Program-made: the position numbers and the translations under genes
Shown: piece after piece, positions 32,724-44,488 of the stretch
Position numbering within the stretch: the first letter of the stretch is position 1
Layout: each line of letters begins with the position of its first letter
Notes under the pieces: model-generated
What the model was told of the DNA's origin: nothing
The model's database searches: none
Seen by the model: only the letters and a program-made list of their open reading frames with translations
Source: Rana temporaria
Lineage: Eukaryota > Chordata > Amphibia > Anura > Ranidae
Assembly (NCBI RefSeq): GCF_905171775.1
Contig: NC_053492.1
Location: forward strand, 325,443,645 to 325,507,644
Direction of reading: 5' to 3'
DNA length: 64,000 bases

Positions 32724-35081
32724 TTATTTGTCAGAAATAAAACAGTTCAAATCAAAATCAACGTTCAAACCATCTGGGGTGAGAACTTTAGTCTCCACTA
32801 TCCAGAATGATTCACGTTGACTGATTTTTCGAATACGATTACACCCTCTCCAGTGTCTATCTACCCTTTCAATACCCCAGAATTTCAAACATCTGGGGTC
32901 TCTGTCATGGAATTGTCGGAAATGTCTGGAGACACTATGGTTACGTAGCCCTCTTTTTATGTTGTTAACATGTTCCGCAATACGTACTCCCATGGGTCTT
33001 GAAGTCCGGCCCACATACTGGAGCCCACAATCGCACTCCAGCATGTAGACCACGCCAACAGTACCACATGTGATAAGATTCTTAATACTGTATGTTTTTT
33101 TGGGTAGAAAAGGAAGTAAATTCTTTGAGTTTCTTCTTATTAAATTTGCATTGTTTACACGCTTGACAGCGTCCACAGGCGTAAAAAACAGTAAGAAAGG
33201 AAAATATTCTACTCTCCTCAAAAACAGGTGGATTAATAGCCCCCGGAGCAATTAAATCTGTCAAGGTAGGGGCCTCTTTTTGTATATAAAGAGTGGGCAC
33301 GGAGGAAGGACAGATCCAAGAATTCTATCCCTTCTCAGCACATCCCAGTGTTTTCCAACAATTTTTTCAAACTGCTTGTGTTGGATATTGTAATCCAAAA
33401 CAAGCTTAAACTCAAATTGATCTTCCTTGACTTTTTTGGTGTCTGAAATGAGGTCAGCTCTATTCATAGAGCGGACTCTCGATATTTCACTGTGGATACT
33501 TTCCTTGTCATATCCTTTTTGGTAAAATGTGTCAGCCAAAATGTTGGATTGCAATGCAAAATCAGCATCCGAGGTACAGTTTCTTCTTAAACAAATGAAC
33601 TGTCCTCTAGGGATATTACATAACCAACTCTTATGGTGACAACTGTCCAGTGGGATATATCCGTTTCTATCCGAGGGTTTAAAATGGTTGCGTGTTTTAA
33701 AAGAATCTGCATCTCTATAAATCTCCAAATCAAGAAACACGATTTTGTCCGAATCAATATTCCATGTGAGAGAGATATTATTATAGTTGGTATTTAATTT
33801 ATGTAGAAAGAGGTTTAGACTGCCAATGTCCCCTTCCCAAATCATAATCAGGTCATCAATGTATCGCCTGTAACATTTTAATTGATGAGGGGGGTCCTTA
33901 AAAACTATCTTCCTCCCACAAGGCCATGAATAAATTAGCGACGATTGGGGCAAATTTTGCTCCCATCGCGACGCCCATAATTTGCAGATAAAAATTCTTG
34001 TTGTACCAAAATAATTTTTGGTCAAGCAAAATTCAAGGCATTGTAACAAATATTTTTTATGGCTACTGGACAATTCTGTCTGAGTTAGAGCCCATTTCAC
34101 AGCAGAAACAGCATCCAAATGATTAATAATAGTATACAATGAACTGACGTCTGCAGTAACTAATAAACTATCGGGGAAACATGAGACGTTTCTCAAAATT
34201 TTGATAAATTGCTTTGTGTCTCTAAGAAAAGACTTATTCCCCGATACAATGGGTTTCAGAAAAAATCTATATATTGGCCCAACCTAGCAGAGACCGAATT
34301 AATGCCATTAACTATGGGTCGCAAAAGATTTTTGTGTACCTTAGGCAGAATGTAGATAATGGGCGTTCTACATGCACTGGGATTGGGAAAATTAGCCTAT
34401 TTTTTTTATAAGATCTTACGTTTAAGTCCTTTCCGGACCAGAGCATCCAGATCTTTCTTAAAATCAAAAATAGGGTCACTTCTCAGTACTTGGTAGATAT
34501 TGGTGTCTCCTAGAAGACGATCAATTTCCTCTTTGTAATATTGTTTGCTCATAATTACAAGACCTCCTCCTTTGTCCGAAGGATGAATGATTACCTCTTT
34601 TTTCTCCTCTAGAGAGGCAATACCTTTCTTAATATATGAGGGATCTCTGACTTACCCTCATATGATCAAGATCACTTAAAACCATGTTCTTAAACACGTC
34701 AATGTGTTTGGAATCCACATTTGATGGGTTAAAAACCGATTTATTCCTCAAATTAGAACCTGAAGTAACAGGAATCAGATAGGATCGTTCGGCTGGTTTA
34801 GAAAGAAAATACTTTTTAATGTTTAATGTTCTGACAAATTTAGATAAATTAATGTAGGTTTGAAATTTGTTGAAATTTCTGACAGGAGCGAACTTCAGTC
34901 CTTTGTCAAGAACGCAAAGTTCGTCCTCAGACAGATCAACATTACTGATATTAAAAATGCCTGTGCCTAGTGGGACTTTGTCCTTTTTAGTTGTTCTTCT
35001 TCCTCCTCGTTTTCCTCGCGTTCTCTTCTCCCCCCCCCCCTGGTGTTTCCAGTGGGTGTTTGAGTCGGAGGGCCCCACCAA
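32724..35081 (-). pseudogene. PLE2 reverse transcriptase-GIY-YIG endonuclease
   Basis: Nearly complete PLE protein on the minus strand. N-terminus 35081-34629 (LSEDELCVLDKGLKFAPVRN). The RT continues, broken, through HPSDKGGGLVIMSK (34590), ILPKVHK, then frame 34196-33261 with LLVTADVSSLYTI and CYRRYIDDLIMIWEG (catalytic Asp pair) and SLTWNIDSDKIVFLDLEIYR. A shift near 33260-33300 leads to the zinc-binding linker CGRCQACKQCKF and frame 33251-32724 with the endonuclease GVVYMLECDCGLQYVGRTSR, AEHVNNIKRG, HFRQFHD and ESFWIVETKVLTPDGLN. Only a few lesions: breaks near 34400-34630 and 33260. It resembles Neptune-type PLEs by its Cys-rich linker. Confidence 0.88.
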
Positions 35082-35467
35082 TGTGGGTTGGGATTCCCTA
35101 AAAAACCAAACTCCTGTTTGTCTCTTCCTATCAGTGGGGTAAATCTATTATTGGTAGGAAATTAAAATTTGTGAAAACAGGAGTACACTATGTCTGTGTT
35201 TCTTTTCTCTTGTTAACGTTATGGAGCGATTATAGCGATTGGATTTAAACAGTGAGTGGAAAGATTGGAGGAGATCGTTATCCAGTACTGACTTATATGC
35301 TGTAATACAAGTATTTGTTCGGTAACAGGCGACCTAAGGGGGGGTTCTATTCACACCCCCCCTTCGTTTGTTGTGGTGCAAGTGTGGAGGTGTCACTCTC
35401 TATCAGTATCAGGACTTTTTTCACCTTTAAAGGATCCCTGTGCTGTCATTCATTGTTCCATCACTAT
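35082..35467. other. PLE2 5' flank
   Basis: No gene. The sequence up to 'tccatcactat' continues after the Harbinger insertion at 39703 ('gtttatgcacggactttaca'), so it is one PLE upstream or pseudo-LTR region split in two. Confidence 0.55.
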
Positions 35468-36219
35468 GGGCCAGATCCTCAGCCAGCGGTGCAAATTTAG
35501 TTTGTCCTAACTTATGTCATTTAAGTTACGTTGCCCTAAGTTGGTGTCGTAAGTGCCGTATCCACAGCGCATTTGCGTCTAAATTTGCGCCAGCGTAACT
35601 TAAATTCAGAGGCGTAAGGCGGGGTTTTTGCAAGTGGGAAGGAAGTGGGCGTGCTTCATTGTAATGAGCCGTGACCCCATGCAAATGAGGCGCCGGCCGT
35701 ACTGCGCATGCGCGCACGAATCGGGACCTCACTGGGCATGTGCAGAACTGGTCTCGGCGCAATCAGTGAGATAGGTAAAAGGCCAAGTGTACTTAGTTTG
35801 AGGATCGCCCTGTGTTTAAAAAGCACCACACACACACACACTTCCCTTGCAAAAGTATATCCCATTGTTCCCCTTCCATGAGCAATTTGCTTCTGCTCTT
35901 TTTGTTTGTGTGTTGGTAAGTTGTGTTTGTGAGAAAAGTGTTTGAGGAGTTGGAGAGTCTAGTTGTTGTTTGTTTTTGAGAAGTGTCTTTATTTAATTTG
36001 TTTGTTATTGTTTTTGCTGATTGCTTTTTGGTGTTTGTTTTTTGGTGTTTGTTTTTTGTTTGTTTGTTGGTGCGTGTTTGTTTTTGAATTACTATTAGCT
36101 GTGTCCTTGTGTGTTTAGATTTTGGTTAGTTTTTTGTGGTATATATTTTTGTCAGGTTTTTGGGTGTGTATTGTAGATTGTTTGTCAGGTGTGTTTGTTG
36201 TTGCTGGGTGGTGTATGTG

Positions 36220-37684
36220 ATGCCCCCCAAACGCAGGAAGCTTAATTTCACCCTGGGAGAGAAGCAAATTCTTGCTCGGGGCATTGTGAAATATGGGCGA
36301 TTTCTGCATGGCCCTGAGAGCCAGAACACCACCCCGGCCAGGAGGAGGCAGCTTCTAAAAAAAATCACCGACCAGATCAATGCGGCGGGGGGGGGGGGGA
36401 GACTAGGACCCCCGCTGGCATACAGAAAAAAATAAATGATCTGAGAAGCGTCGTCCGGAATAAGATGGCAAGGATCGACGCCCATACCAGGGGCACTGGA
36501 GGAGGGGGACCCTGCCCAGTCAGACTGACGGAGGAGGAATGGGCAGTGGCCCAGTGTTTCCACCCACAGCAGGTGGTGGGCCTGCCTGGCTATACGTCAG
36601 ATGTTCCTAGGAGGACAGGTAGGTTTTTTTGTTTATTCTCTGTTGATTAGCATGTGTGGGTGGGGGGAAGGGAAGATGTGCCAAGTGTGTGGTTCCTCAA
36701 ACATGTGATTGTTTTGTGTCCTCCACAGATGGCCAGGAGGTTGCAGGACAGGAGGTTACACGCCAGGAGGTTACACGCCAGGAGGTTGCAGGCCAGGAGG
36801 TTGCAGGCCCATCGGGCCAGGCTGCAGCACCACCCCCAAGACAGGCTGATGATGAGTCCCAAGAAGGGCAGGATTCCCCAGGGGAGGGGATTGGCCAAAC
36901 CTCCACTCATGAGGAGGTTGAGGGGGAGGAGGTTGAGGGGGAGGAGGATGAGTGGGAGGAGGATGATGAGGGGGAGGAGGAGGAAAATATGCAGATTGGC
37001 CGGGAAGTCCTCCTGGCCACTGATATGATGACCTTTGAGTCTTCCCCTGAGGCTACCCCTGAGGCTGGCACCAGTCAGGCCACCATCAGGGGTAGCCCCT
37101 CCCACTTCTCCCCCAACAGGCCTCCAGTCACCAGGGTCACTCTCTCCCCTCCTCCAGGCGCGCAAGACTCAGCGGCAGCCAGGGGGCCAACCCAGGAGAC
37201 CGTGGCTGTGGGCGAGCGTCTGTCGGCCAGTGTGGTGAAGGACAATGCCCGGCAGACCCGCACTCTTGGAAAAATACTGGAAAAACTTACGCAGATGGAG
37301 CACAGCCAGGGTGAAATGATGGAGGCACTCGGTGATGTGGCCACCAACTCAACGGCGGTCATTACATGTTTGAACAACATACAGACCGCCACAACACGCG
37401 TGGCCCATGAGCTGAGTGCCCTGACCCAGGCTGTGCAGGACAATACAAGGTCTGGCCAGGCCAATGCGGCTGCCCTCACTGCCTGTCTCACTCGCATTGC
37501 AGGGGCCATGGAGGGCAGGCCAGCAGGGGCGGCTCCTCCTTCCCCAGCTCAACCCCCCCAGGAGGCTCCTCCTTCCCCAGCTCACCCCCCCCCAATGGAC
37601 ATCCTCCGCGACGGCGTGGCCGTGGCCGTGCCCCTGCCCGTGCCCCTGCCCAGCCAAGGCGTAGCAATCGACGCCGCTAATTAA
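36220..37684 (+). pseudogene. Harbinger Myb/SANT-like protein, G-run frameshift
   Basis: ATG 36220 (MPPKRRKLNFTLGEKQILAR) opens a trihelix/SANT-like N-terminus. A G homopolymer at 36391-36401 shifts the frame; the continuation (AGIQKKINDLRSVVRNKMAR) runs to a donor AG|GTAGGT after 36618. The acceptor CTCCACAG ends at 36728 and exon 2 (36729-37684) continues in phase: GAT GGC CAG, then short repeats of GQEV/TRQEV, an acidic stretch (EEVEGEEVEGEEDEWEEDDE), a helical region (MEHSQGEMMEALGDVATNST) and a Pro-rich tail. In Harbinger this partner binds DNA ends and carries the transposase into the nucleus. One base of slippage in the G run is the only lesion seen, so it may be length-polymorphic or a sequencing error. 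Confidence 0.8.
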
Positions 37685-38165
37685 TTTGCTGGGATACTTT
37701 TGTTTTTTTGTTTATGCATTTTTTTTTTTTATTATTTAATTTGGTCTTCTGTACTTATGATTTGATTTATGTGTGTGAATGATGTGTGAATGTGGGGGGG
37801 TGGCATTCCTGAGAAATTAAGGGTGTCACCCTCAGTTTTGGTGGAGAAGGGATCCCCAGGACCAGGGAGAAGTGCAATCCCAGGTTCCTGAATGGTGTAT
37901 GAATGCACAGTGACATAATTGGAGCCGTGGCGTGGCGTTACTGCTCCCAAGTCCCAAAGGGGGGGGGGGACTTGGATCTAATCCAATTCGATGTGCATGT
38001 GATGTGTCTGTGCTAGGAACCACAGTGGTGTGCATTCATGCATTATCATTGTGACTTTATTGATGTGCATTTACAGGGAAAAGATACATTCTTATTGTGA
38101 CATTAATCATGTACGTTTACTGGGAAAAAATGCCTTCTGCAAGGCGTCTCCTGGCTGCTGTGCCC

Positions 38166-39292
38166 TCAGCAGACCGGGGTAGAGTTGGTTGGGGGGGTAT
38201 TGCCTGGGTCAGGGGTCAGGTCATCACATAGGTCAATATGCAGTCCCCTTCTGAGGGCAAAGTTGTGGAGTATACAACATGCCCCAATTATTTGGCACAC
38301 AAAGTCAGGGGAATACAGCAGTGTACCCCCAGACTTATCCAGGCATCTGAAGCGGGACTTCATAAGCCCAAAGGTCCGTTCAACCACTCCCCGGGTTCGT
38401 ATGTGCGCCTGGTTGTAGCGTTGCTCTCCTGGGGTTTGGGGGTTCCTGAATGGGGTCATTAGATGAGGTCCCAAGGCATATCCTGAGTCACCTGTAAGGG
38501 AAAAGACAGGAGGATATTAGTCATGCATGTGCCCCTTGTGATGTGAGCATCATGGGGGGGACATACCTGACACACATGTCACTCACCAATCAGCCAGCTG
38601 TCTCCATACATGTTCTGGTCCAAATCTCTTGAGATCTGGGTCTGCCGGTAAATATAACTATCATGGCAGGATCCCGGAAATTTAGCACAGACGTGCCAGA
38701 TGAGGCCATGGGCATCTACGATGACTTGCACATTGATGGAATGCCAGCCTTTACGATTCCGGAACATGTGCTCAGTATCATGGGGTGGTTGTAGTGCCAC
38801 ATGGGTACAATCAATGGCCCCGATGGTGCGTGGAAATCTGGCAATGTGATAAAAGTCTGTCATGGTCTTTAAACGCTGATCCTCCTGGGTGGGTTTTTGA
38901 AACTGATTTCCCATGCGCCGCAGGATTGCAGGGACCACTTGGTGCACACACCTGCTGATGGAGGATTGTGCCATCCCAGCCACGCCTCCACTTGTGCGTT
39001 GGAATGAGCCAGTGGCAAGAAAATGCAAAGTTGCCAGTACTTTGGTGAGTGGCTGCAGTGCATGGGAGCGTTGTGTTGGGCTGGTAAGATCATCCTGAAG
39101 TATTGTTGTTAATTCCAGGATGGCCTCACGGGTAAATCTGTAGTTGCGGAATACTTCAGAAGCAGGCATGCCAAACAAATCTTGGCGTGGGTGGTATACC
39201 CTCTCCTGTGCCCTCCTCCTCCTCTGTGCCCTCCTCCTTCTTTGTGCCTCTATAGACACTAATGCAGCTAGGATCATTGATGGTCCTGGCAT
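38166..39292 (-). CDS. Harbinger transposase, DDE, two exons, intact
   Basis: Exon 1 runs 39292-38587 from ATG (MPGPSMILAALVSIEAQRRR). The donor G|GTGAGT at 38586 and acceptor CTTACAG at 38492 bound a 95-bp intron, and exon 2 is 38491-38166. Joined phase is exact (GGT GAC TCA). Product 343 aa, the size of HARBI1-type transposases. A basic Arg-rich N-terminus is followed by helix-turn-helix-like SGGVAGMAQSSISRCVHQVV. Catalytic residues are D161 in GAIDCTH, D211 in PGSCHDSYIYR and E273 in TRGVVERTFGLMKSRF. No stop or shift seen. It cuts the element at its GGGCC ends and inserts at 3-bp targets; it may also drive the MITE at 50619. Confidence 0.92.
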
Positions 39293-39702
39293 TTTGGCAG
39301 AGAGATTTTAGTCCTGAAAGTGTGTGTGTGCTGAGCTCTTCCTGAATGGTGTTGCTTCAGCAGACATTCAGACGGCATGTGTAAAATTAGGGCTGCTTTT
39401 ATAAAGTGTAAATTCCCACCAGGAAACTAACAGGTGCGCACAGGGCGTAATCTACGGCGCACACACTTAATTCTGTGGATCGCCCTATCTCCCTCATTTG
39501 CATCTTTGCCTATCAAATAAAGCGGCGTGCCTAGCGTAATTTGCGCACGAGAATGCGCCGGTGTAATTTTTTTAGGTAGGACGGAAAAGCCGGAATTTCA
39601 GGCGCTTCTCGTTTTGAGGATCGGGCGCAAAGATACACGCCGTGTAAAGTTAGAAAAATCGAGTTAAGTCGGCGTATCTCTTTTGTGGATCTGGCCCCAT
39701 AT

Positions 39703-40955
39703 GTTTATGCACGGACTTTACACTGTGGACTTTCACTTAATGGACATTAGGGATGAGCCGAACACCCCCCCCCCCGTTCGGTTCGCACCAGAACCTTTGC
39801 GCGAACATTTAGAACCCCATTGACGTCTATGGGACTCGAACGTTCGAATTAAAAGGGCTAATTTTAAAGCCTAATATGCAAGTTATTGTCGTAAAACGTC
39901 TTTGAGAACCCGGGTCTTACCCCAGGGAACATGTATCAATGGAAAAAAAGTTTTTAAAAAAAACGGTCGTTTTTTCAGGAGCAGTGATTTTAATGATGCT
40001 TAAAAAAAAATAAAAATGAAAAATTCCTTGAAATATTGTACCTGCTGGGCGTCTATAGTATGCCTGTGAAAACGTCTTTGAGAACCCGGGTCTTGCCCCA
40101 GGGAACATGTATCAATGGAATTTTTTTTTTAAAAACAGTAGTTTTTTTCAGGAATCCTGAAATGCAGAGTGACCATTGCCCAAAAGAAATACAGAGTGAC
40201 CATTGCCCAAAAGAAATACAGAGTGACCATTGCCCAAATAAATACAGAGTGAACATTGCTAAAAACACAGCCTTTACCTCATGTTATCACTTCCGCCTTC
40301 CTCTGCCTCAGGAACCGGCCGGAAGATCGCCTGGCACAGACGGGGGTTTGGGAGTCTGTAATCCGTTCTCCTGCCTCTCTTCCGGTGGAGGTGGCAGGAG
40401 GCGATGCGAGCGGCGGTGCCATCGGCGGCGCCGGGGGGGCCTTGCCAGCGGTGGCATGGGGGGCGGTGCCATCGGCGGCGGGAGGTGATGCGAGTGGTGT
40501 GGGGGGCTGTGCCATTGGCGGCAGGGGGCGTTGCCAGCGGCGGCGGGAGGCAATGCGAGTGGCGTGGGGGGGGTGCCAACGGCAGCGGGGGGCGGAGCCT
40601 GTCATCTATTCGCACAATAAGACGCAGGGACATTTTTCTCCATGTTTCTGGGGGAAAAAACTGCGTCTTATAGTCCGAAAAATACGGTATGTTCGAATCT
40701 ATGTGTTATATAAATTTTTTATATCCTATATATAAATTTTTCTATATAACCATTTAAGCCCTGCCTGAGTCTATTAGATTTTCTCTTGGTATGCAGTTTT
40801 TTAGAAGTTCTCTTGTAGTTATTATGTAGGCAGATGCTGTAGCCATTCAATTTGGTGTGTGGAACGAGATCTGGTCTGATTGCACCAATAGAGATTGTAA
40901 GAGTTGAAATTAGGTTTAGTTTTTTTTTCAGTTTTTTCAATTCACCCATACAGGT
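39703..40955. repeat. Composite repeat in PLE2 flank
   Basis: After about 40 bp of PLE flank, 'gatgagccgaacaccccccc' (39752) starts a repeat block. 39900-40110 holds two copies of 'cgtctttgagaacccgggtc'. 40160-40258 has a 26-27-bp unit 'cagagtgaccattgcccaaa' about four times. 40380-40610 is a G-rich imperfect tandem of 'ggcgatgcgagtggcg'-like units. It closes with 'gtcttatagtccgaaaaata' at 40666. 40691-40955 is again PLE-like flank. Frames here are repeat artefacts. Confidence 0.7.
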
Positions 40956-41944
40956 CTCTTGAACAGACCCTCTCTTGCAGAGCCAAGAGAGCTTTCCTCA
41001 CAGCTAGTAGCTCCCTGAAATTTGAGGAGCGGCCTGCCTCCTCTGGCAACCAGGCTCCCTGGGCCTGCCAGCCCTGAGAGTGCACACCCCAGCCCTACAG
41101 ACTGGCGTCTGTACTAACTTTAACTGGAGCATGATGCACCCAGTTCTTTCCTTCCTGCAGGTGTTCCCACTGCTCAAACCAGAAGAGATTGAGAAAATCC
41201 TTTCTTGGCAGCTGTACCAGCTGATCTAGAGAACCCTTCCTGCAATCCCAATGGCGTAAGAGAAACGCCTGAAGGGGTCTGGAGTGTAATTGGGCCCAAG
41301 GCACCCCTGGGTTGGCTGCAGTCATTAACCCTAATAACTGCATGATACGCCATAGAGAGGTCTGTGGGGGCAATTTGAAGGCCTGCACGGAGAGAGAAGT
41401 TTCAAAATTTTCTCCTTGGGATGAAAAATCATCTGGGCAACAGAGTCCAATAGATAACCCAGAAAAAGTATGCTCTGGGAGGGCATCAGAAAAGACTTCT
41501 GTTGGTTGACTTTACACCCCAGTTTCTGAAAAGTCCGCAAGACCAACTGCAGATCCCGGATAAAGGACTCTGTCTCGGGCAAAGATCAGAAAAATTGTCC
41601 AGATATGGGACAATCGATACACTTTGCATCCGAAAAAAGGCCATGACTTCGACCATGATCTTTGTAAAAAATCTGGGTGCTGCCGAGAGACCGAAAGAAA
41701 GGGCATTGAACTGCCAATGACTCAGCCCGTTGTCCATGAGAATCGCAAATCTGAGTAACCTTCGTTGGCTTTGGCAGATGGGAACATGAAGAGAAGCGTC
41801 CTGAATATCCAGGGTTACCATGTAGCCCTCTGGCCACAATAGATTTCTTACAGAATAAATGTTTTCCATCCGGAAACGTCTGTAGAGAATACATTTGTTC
41901 AGGACGCTTAAATTGATGACCATACGGAAGCCGCCGGAGGCTTT
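40956..41944 (-). pseudogene. DIRS2 reverse transcriptase-RNase H relic
   Basis: From about 41970 the minus strand reads MVINLSVLNKCILYRRFRME, YMVTLDIQDASLHVPI (motif A), FNALSFGLSAAPRFFTKIMV (motif B) and VSIVPYLDN where YLDD is expected, so the second catalytic Asp is lost. A frameshift leads to LGCKVNQQKSFLMPSQSILF and, in 41388-41095, PWAQLHSRPLQAFLLRHWDC then VSTDASL (RNase H first Asp). RNase H continues (SSNFRELLAVRKALLALQER) to about 40960, where PLE2 begins. Homologous position for position to DIRS-A RT. Confidence 0.88.
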
Positions 41945-43017
41945 TTAAACCAGAAAGACGTGGGAATAAAATCCCCAGAATTTTTGATTTTCTGGAACAG
42001 GAGATATAGCCCCCTCTGTTTCCCACACTGAAACTAGGTTCTGTAAACTGCGAAAAGGCTTCTTATTCTGTGGCTTATTCTTTTGAGAAGGGAACCATTT
42101 ACTCTTCTCAGAGGAACGAGCTAGGACCTCCACCAAGGAGGAACCAAATAAGAGCTTGCCTTCAAAGGAAATGTCACAGAGTTTGTTCCAAGATTTAAGC
42201 CAGATAGCCCATCTGGCAGAATTAATGAGAGCAGAAGACCTAGTTGCAGCTTTCACGGAGACTGCAGATGCATCAGCCAAGAAGGCCATTGATTTGGCAA
42301 TGAGTGGGAGACACTCCCTAATCTCCTCTTTGGGGGTGTCGGATGAAAGAAGATCATCCAGACGCTGAACCCATATCTGTCCAAATTCCTAGCCACACAG
42401 GTGGATGCTACAGCTGGACCATCCCAGGCCTTAAGCAGCAAGGAGTCGGCCTTCCTGTCCATTTGCTCTTTAAGGACCCCCGAGTCTTCAAAAGACAGGA
42501 CTGACCTCTTGGATACCTGCGACGTAGGGGCATCCAGCCTAGGACATTTAAAGAAAGTCTCCTCAAACTCAGATTGAAAAGGAAATTTTCTTTTGTGCCC
42601 TTTAGACTGGAACAACTTCCTCTCAGGTTCCTTCCACTCTGAAAGAATCATATCCCTAAGTGACTGGTGTACTGGAAAAGTTTTCGATTTTCCACCCCTG
42701 AAGTCCCTTATACATTTTATCCTGTACAGATTGGATTTGCTGTGGCATCTCAATCTGCTCTGAGGTATATATTGACTTTAAAAGTTTGTCAATATCTTCC
42801 ACTGGAAAAAGATACATGGAGCTACTCCCCATCAGATGAAGAGCTTGGGTTCTCCCCTTCTTCCAGATCAGAAGTATAGTGCAAACCAATTGTCTCGGAC
42901 ATTAACAGAGGAAGGGGTCTAGCTGAGGCTGAAGGCTCTTGAGCCATGGAACTAGATGATGAAGGTCCCAGCCTGCTAGTCCGGAAAGAGAGCTACAACT
43001 TCCTTTATAGAAGACAT
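41940..43017 (-). pseudogene. DIRS2 gag-like ORF1 relic
   Basis: Frames 42889-41945 on the minus strand match DIRS-A ORF1: KTFPVHQSLRDMILSEWKEP, FPFQSEFEETFFKCPRLDAP, SVLSFEDSGVLKEQMDRKAD, VARNLDRYGF, then AFLADASAVSVKAATRSSAL and LLFGSSLVEVLARSSEK. The N-terminus lies beyond the MITE, at about 47065-47215, with a Cys pair (LFCEDCI). At least two frameshifts. Confidence 0.85.
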
Positions 43018-43422
43018 TAAAGGTACAATTTTTTTTCCCTAAAAAGCTTCCTTTACCTCAGTGCAGTCCTCCTTCACTTACCTCATCCTTCAATTTTGCT
43101 TTTAAATGTCCTTATTTCTTCTAAAAAATCCTCACTTTCTGTTCTTCTGTCTGTAACTCCACACAGTAATGTGAGGCTTTCTCCCTGGTGTGGAGTGTCA
43201 TGCTCGCCCCCTCCCTTGGACTACAGGAGAGTTAGGATGCCAACTAACACACAGTTATTTTCGCTATATGCAATGGAGAGAGCGTCCTGACTCTCCTGTT
43301 GTCCAAGGGAGGGGGCGAGCACGACACTCCACACCAGGGAGAAAGCCTGTGAGAAATCACTGTGCGGAGTTACAGACAGAAGAACAGGAAGTGAGGATTT
43401 CTCAGAAGAAATAAGGACATTT

Positions 43423-44313
43423 TTTTTAATTAAACATTTTTATTTCCCACAAACATGTACAAATTTTCCAATGCACAAACATTTCCCCTTGTTCAGTACA
43501 GGCATTCTACATGTGACATACCTAGGTGATCCATAAAAGATCCTAAATAATTATAAAGGCAGGTGTTAAGTACAGATGTAATTGTTTTTGGGGTGGTAAT
43601 ACACCTTTTGCATTTATACTGTATATATTTGAAAAGGGTGGTATATGGTCCAGACCCGGTCGGGCGACATGTGTAGAGGGCAGGTATACTCTGCAGTGCT
43701 ATACACAAGTGTCAGATGCATTGAGCCAGCGATCCCAGAATTTGTTGTATTTTGCAGGGCACCCTCTATTAATGTAGATACATTTTTTTATAAGGCAATG
43801 TGGTATTAAAGTCAGTCTTCCAGTCAGTCTAGGGGGGGTCTGCCTCAGCCAGAGTTTAACAATTGTTTTTCGAGCAGAGAATAAAGTCTCATGCATAAAA
43901 GTCTTTGTGTATTTATCAGTGTCAGCATCTGGAAAAATACCCAAAAGGCATGGTTTGGGGTCTAGGGTCAGCGGAGATCCCATTTTGTCATGGAGGAAAT
44001 CCACCACCTGTTTCCAGAATCCCTGTATGTGATGGCAAGACCACAGGAGATGGTAAAATGTGCCTGTTTCTTCTTGCATAGGAGACACGTGGAAGGTTGT
44101 CCCTGGTTAAATTTAGCCATTCTTACAGGTGTGAGGTATGTGCGGTGCAGAATGTACATTTGGGTTAGTCTACCAGATAATTTGGGTGGACAGCTTTGCA
44201 TGTGTCTAGCGCCTCATTCCAGTCTTCGTCCTCAAGGTTCATAGGTTCATAGGTCCCTCTCCCACCGTGGTTTTACATTGAAAGATATTTTTGTTGATGA
44301 AGGAGTGTGTAGC
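43423..44313 (-). mobile_element. 5'-truncated L1/Tx1 LINE copy (minus)
   Basis: Begins with a T run (antisense poly(A)) and is flanked by the 16-bp duplication AGAAATAAGGACATTT at 43407-43422 and 44314-44329. 891 bp: the 3' untranslated region and the last part of ORF2. Confidence 0.93.
43699..44230 (-). pseudogene. L1/Tx1 ORF2 C-terminal fragment
   Basis: Minus-strand frame 44088-43699 reads TGTFYHLLWSCHHIQGFWKQ and INRGCPAKYNKFWDRWLNAS, the C-terminal Cys/His/Trp-rich region of this LINE clade; upstream LHRTYLTPVRMAKFN lies in a shifted frame. The plus-strand copy at 46229-46696 is homologous (GTFYHLLWQCSDIQAYWLQV). No RT motif is retained because the copy is 5' truncated. Confidence 0.88.
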
Positions 44314-44488
44314 AGAAATAAGGACATTTAAAAGCAAAATTTGAGGGGCGTGGCCTGGCAAGCGATGGAGTAAGACGCAGGGTGAAGGAGCTCCTCTTGC
44401 TATAGATCCTGTATAACAGCCTGCGGGACCATCCGGGTTTAACTTTTACCCTAAAACCTGCTGGAAGACTCCGGGACCGGAGTGGACC

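Larger units (their letters stand above)
35468..39699. mobile_element. Autonomous PIF/Harbinger transposon
   Basis: Termini 'gggccagatcctca' (35468) and 'gtggatctggcccca' (ending 39699) are inverted repeats flanked by TAT at 35465-35467 and 39700-39702, a 3-bp duplication fitting Harbinger. It carries the two genes typical of the superfamily: a Myb-like DNA-binding protein (plus strand) and a DDE transposase (minus strand), tail to tail. Subterminal sequences 'tgcgcc', 'gccggc' and 'aacttaagttacg' blocks recur in the related MITE at 50619-51306. 4232 bp. Confidence 0.93.
30320..40955 (-). mobile_element. PLE2 composite inserted in DIRS2 RNase H
   Basis: DIRS2 RNase H stops at about 40960 (ELLAVRKALLALQERVCSRD) and resumes at about 30319 (VRAVHIRGSENMLAD). 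Everything between is a minus-strand Penelope-like element with its flanks and later insertions: MITEs at 30623 and 31845, Harbinger at 35468-39699 and a composite repeat at about 39745-40690. Edges are approximate because PLEs lack sharp termini; around 40 residues of RNase H appear lost at the junction. Confidence 0.75.

Noticed and set aside
40053..40553. Frames with repeated FGQWSLCIS or Pro/Arg-rich text
   Set aside because: Translations of the 27-bp and GC-rich tandem units.
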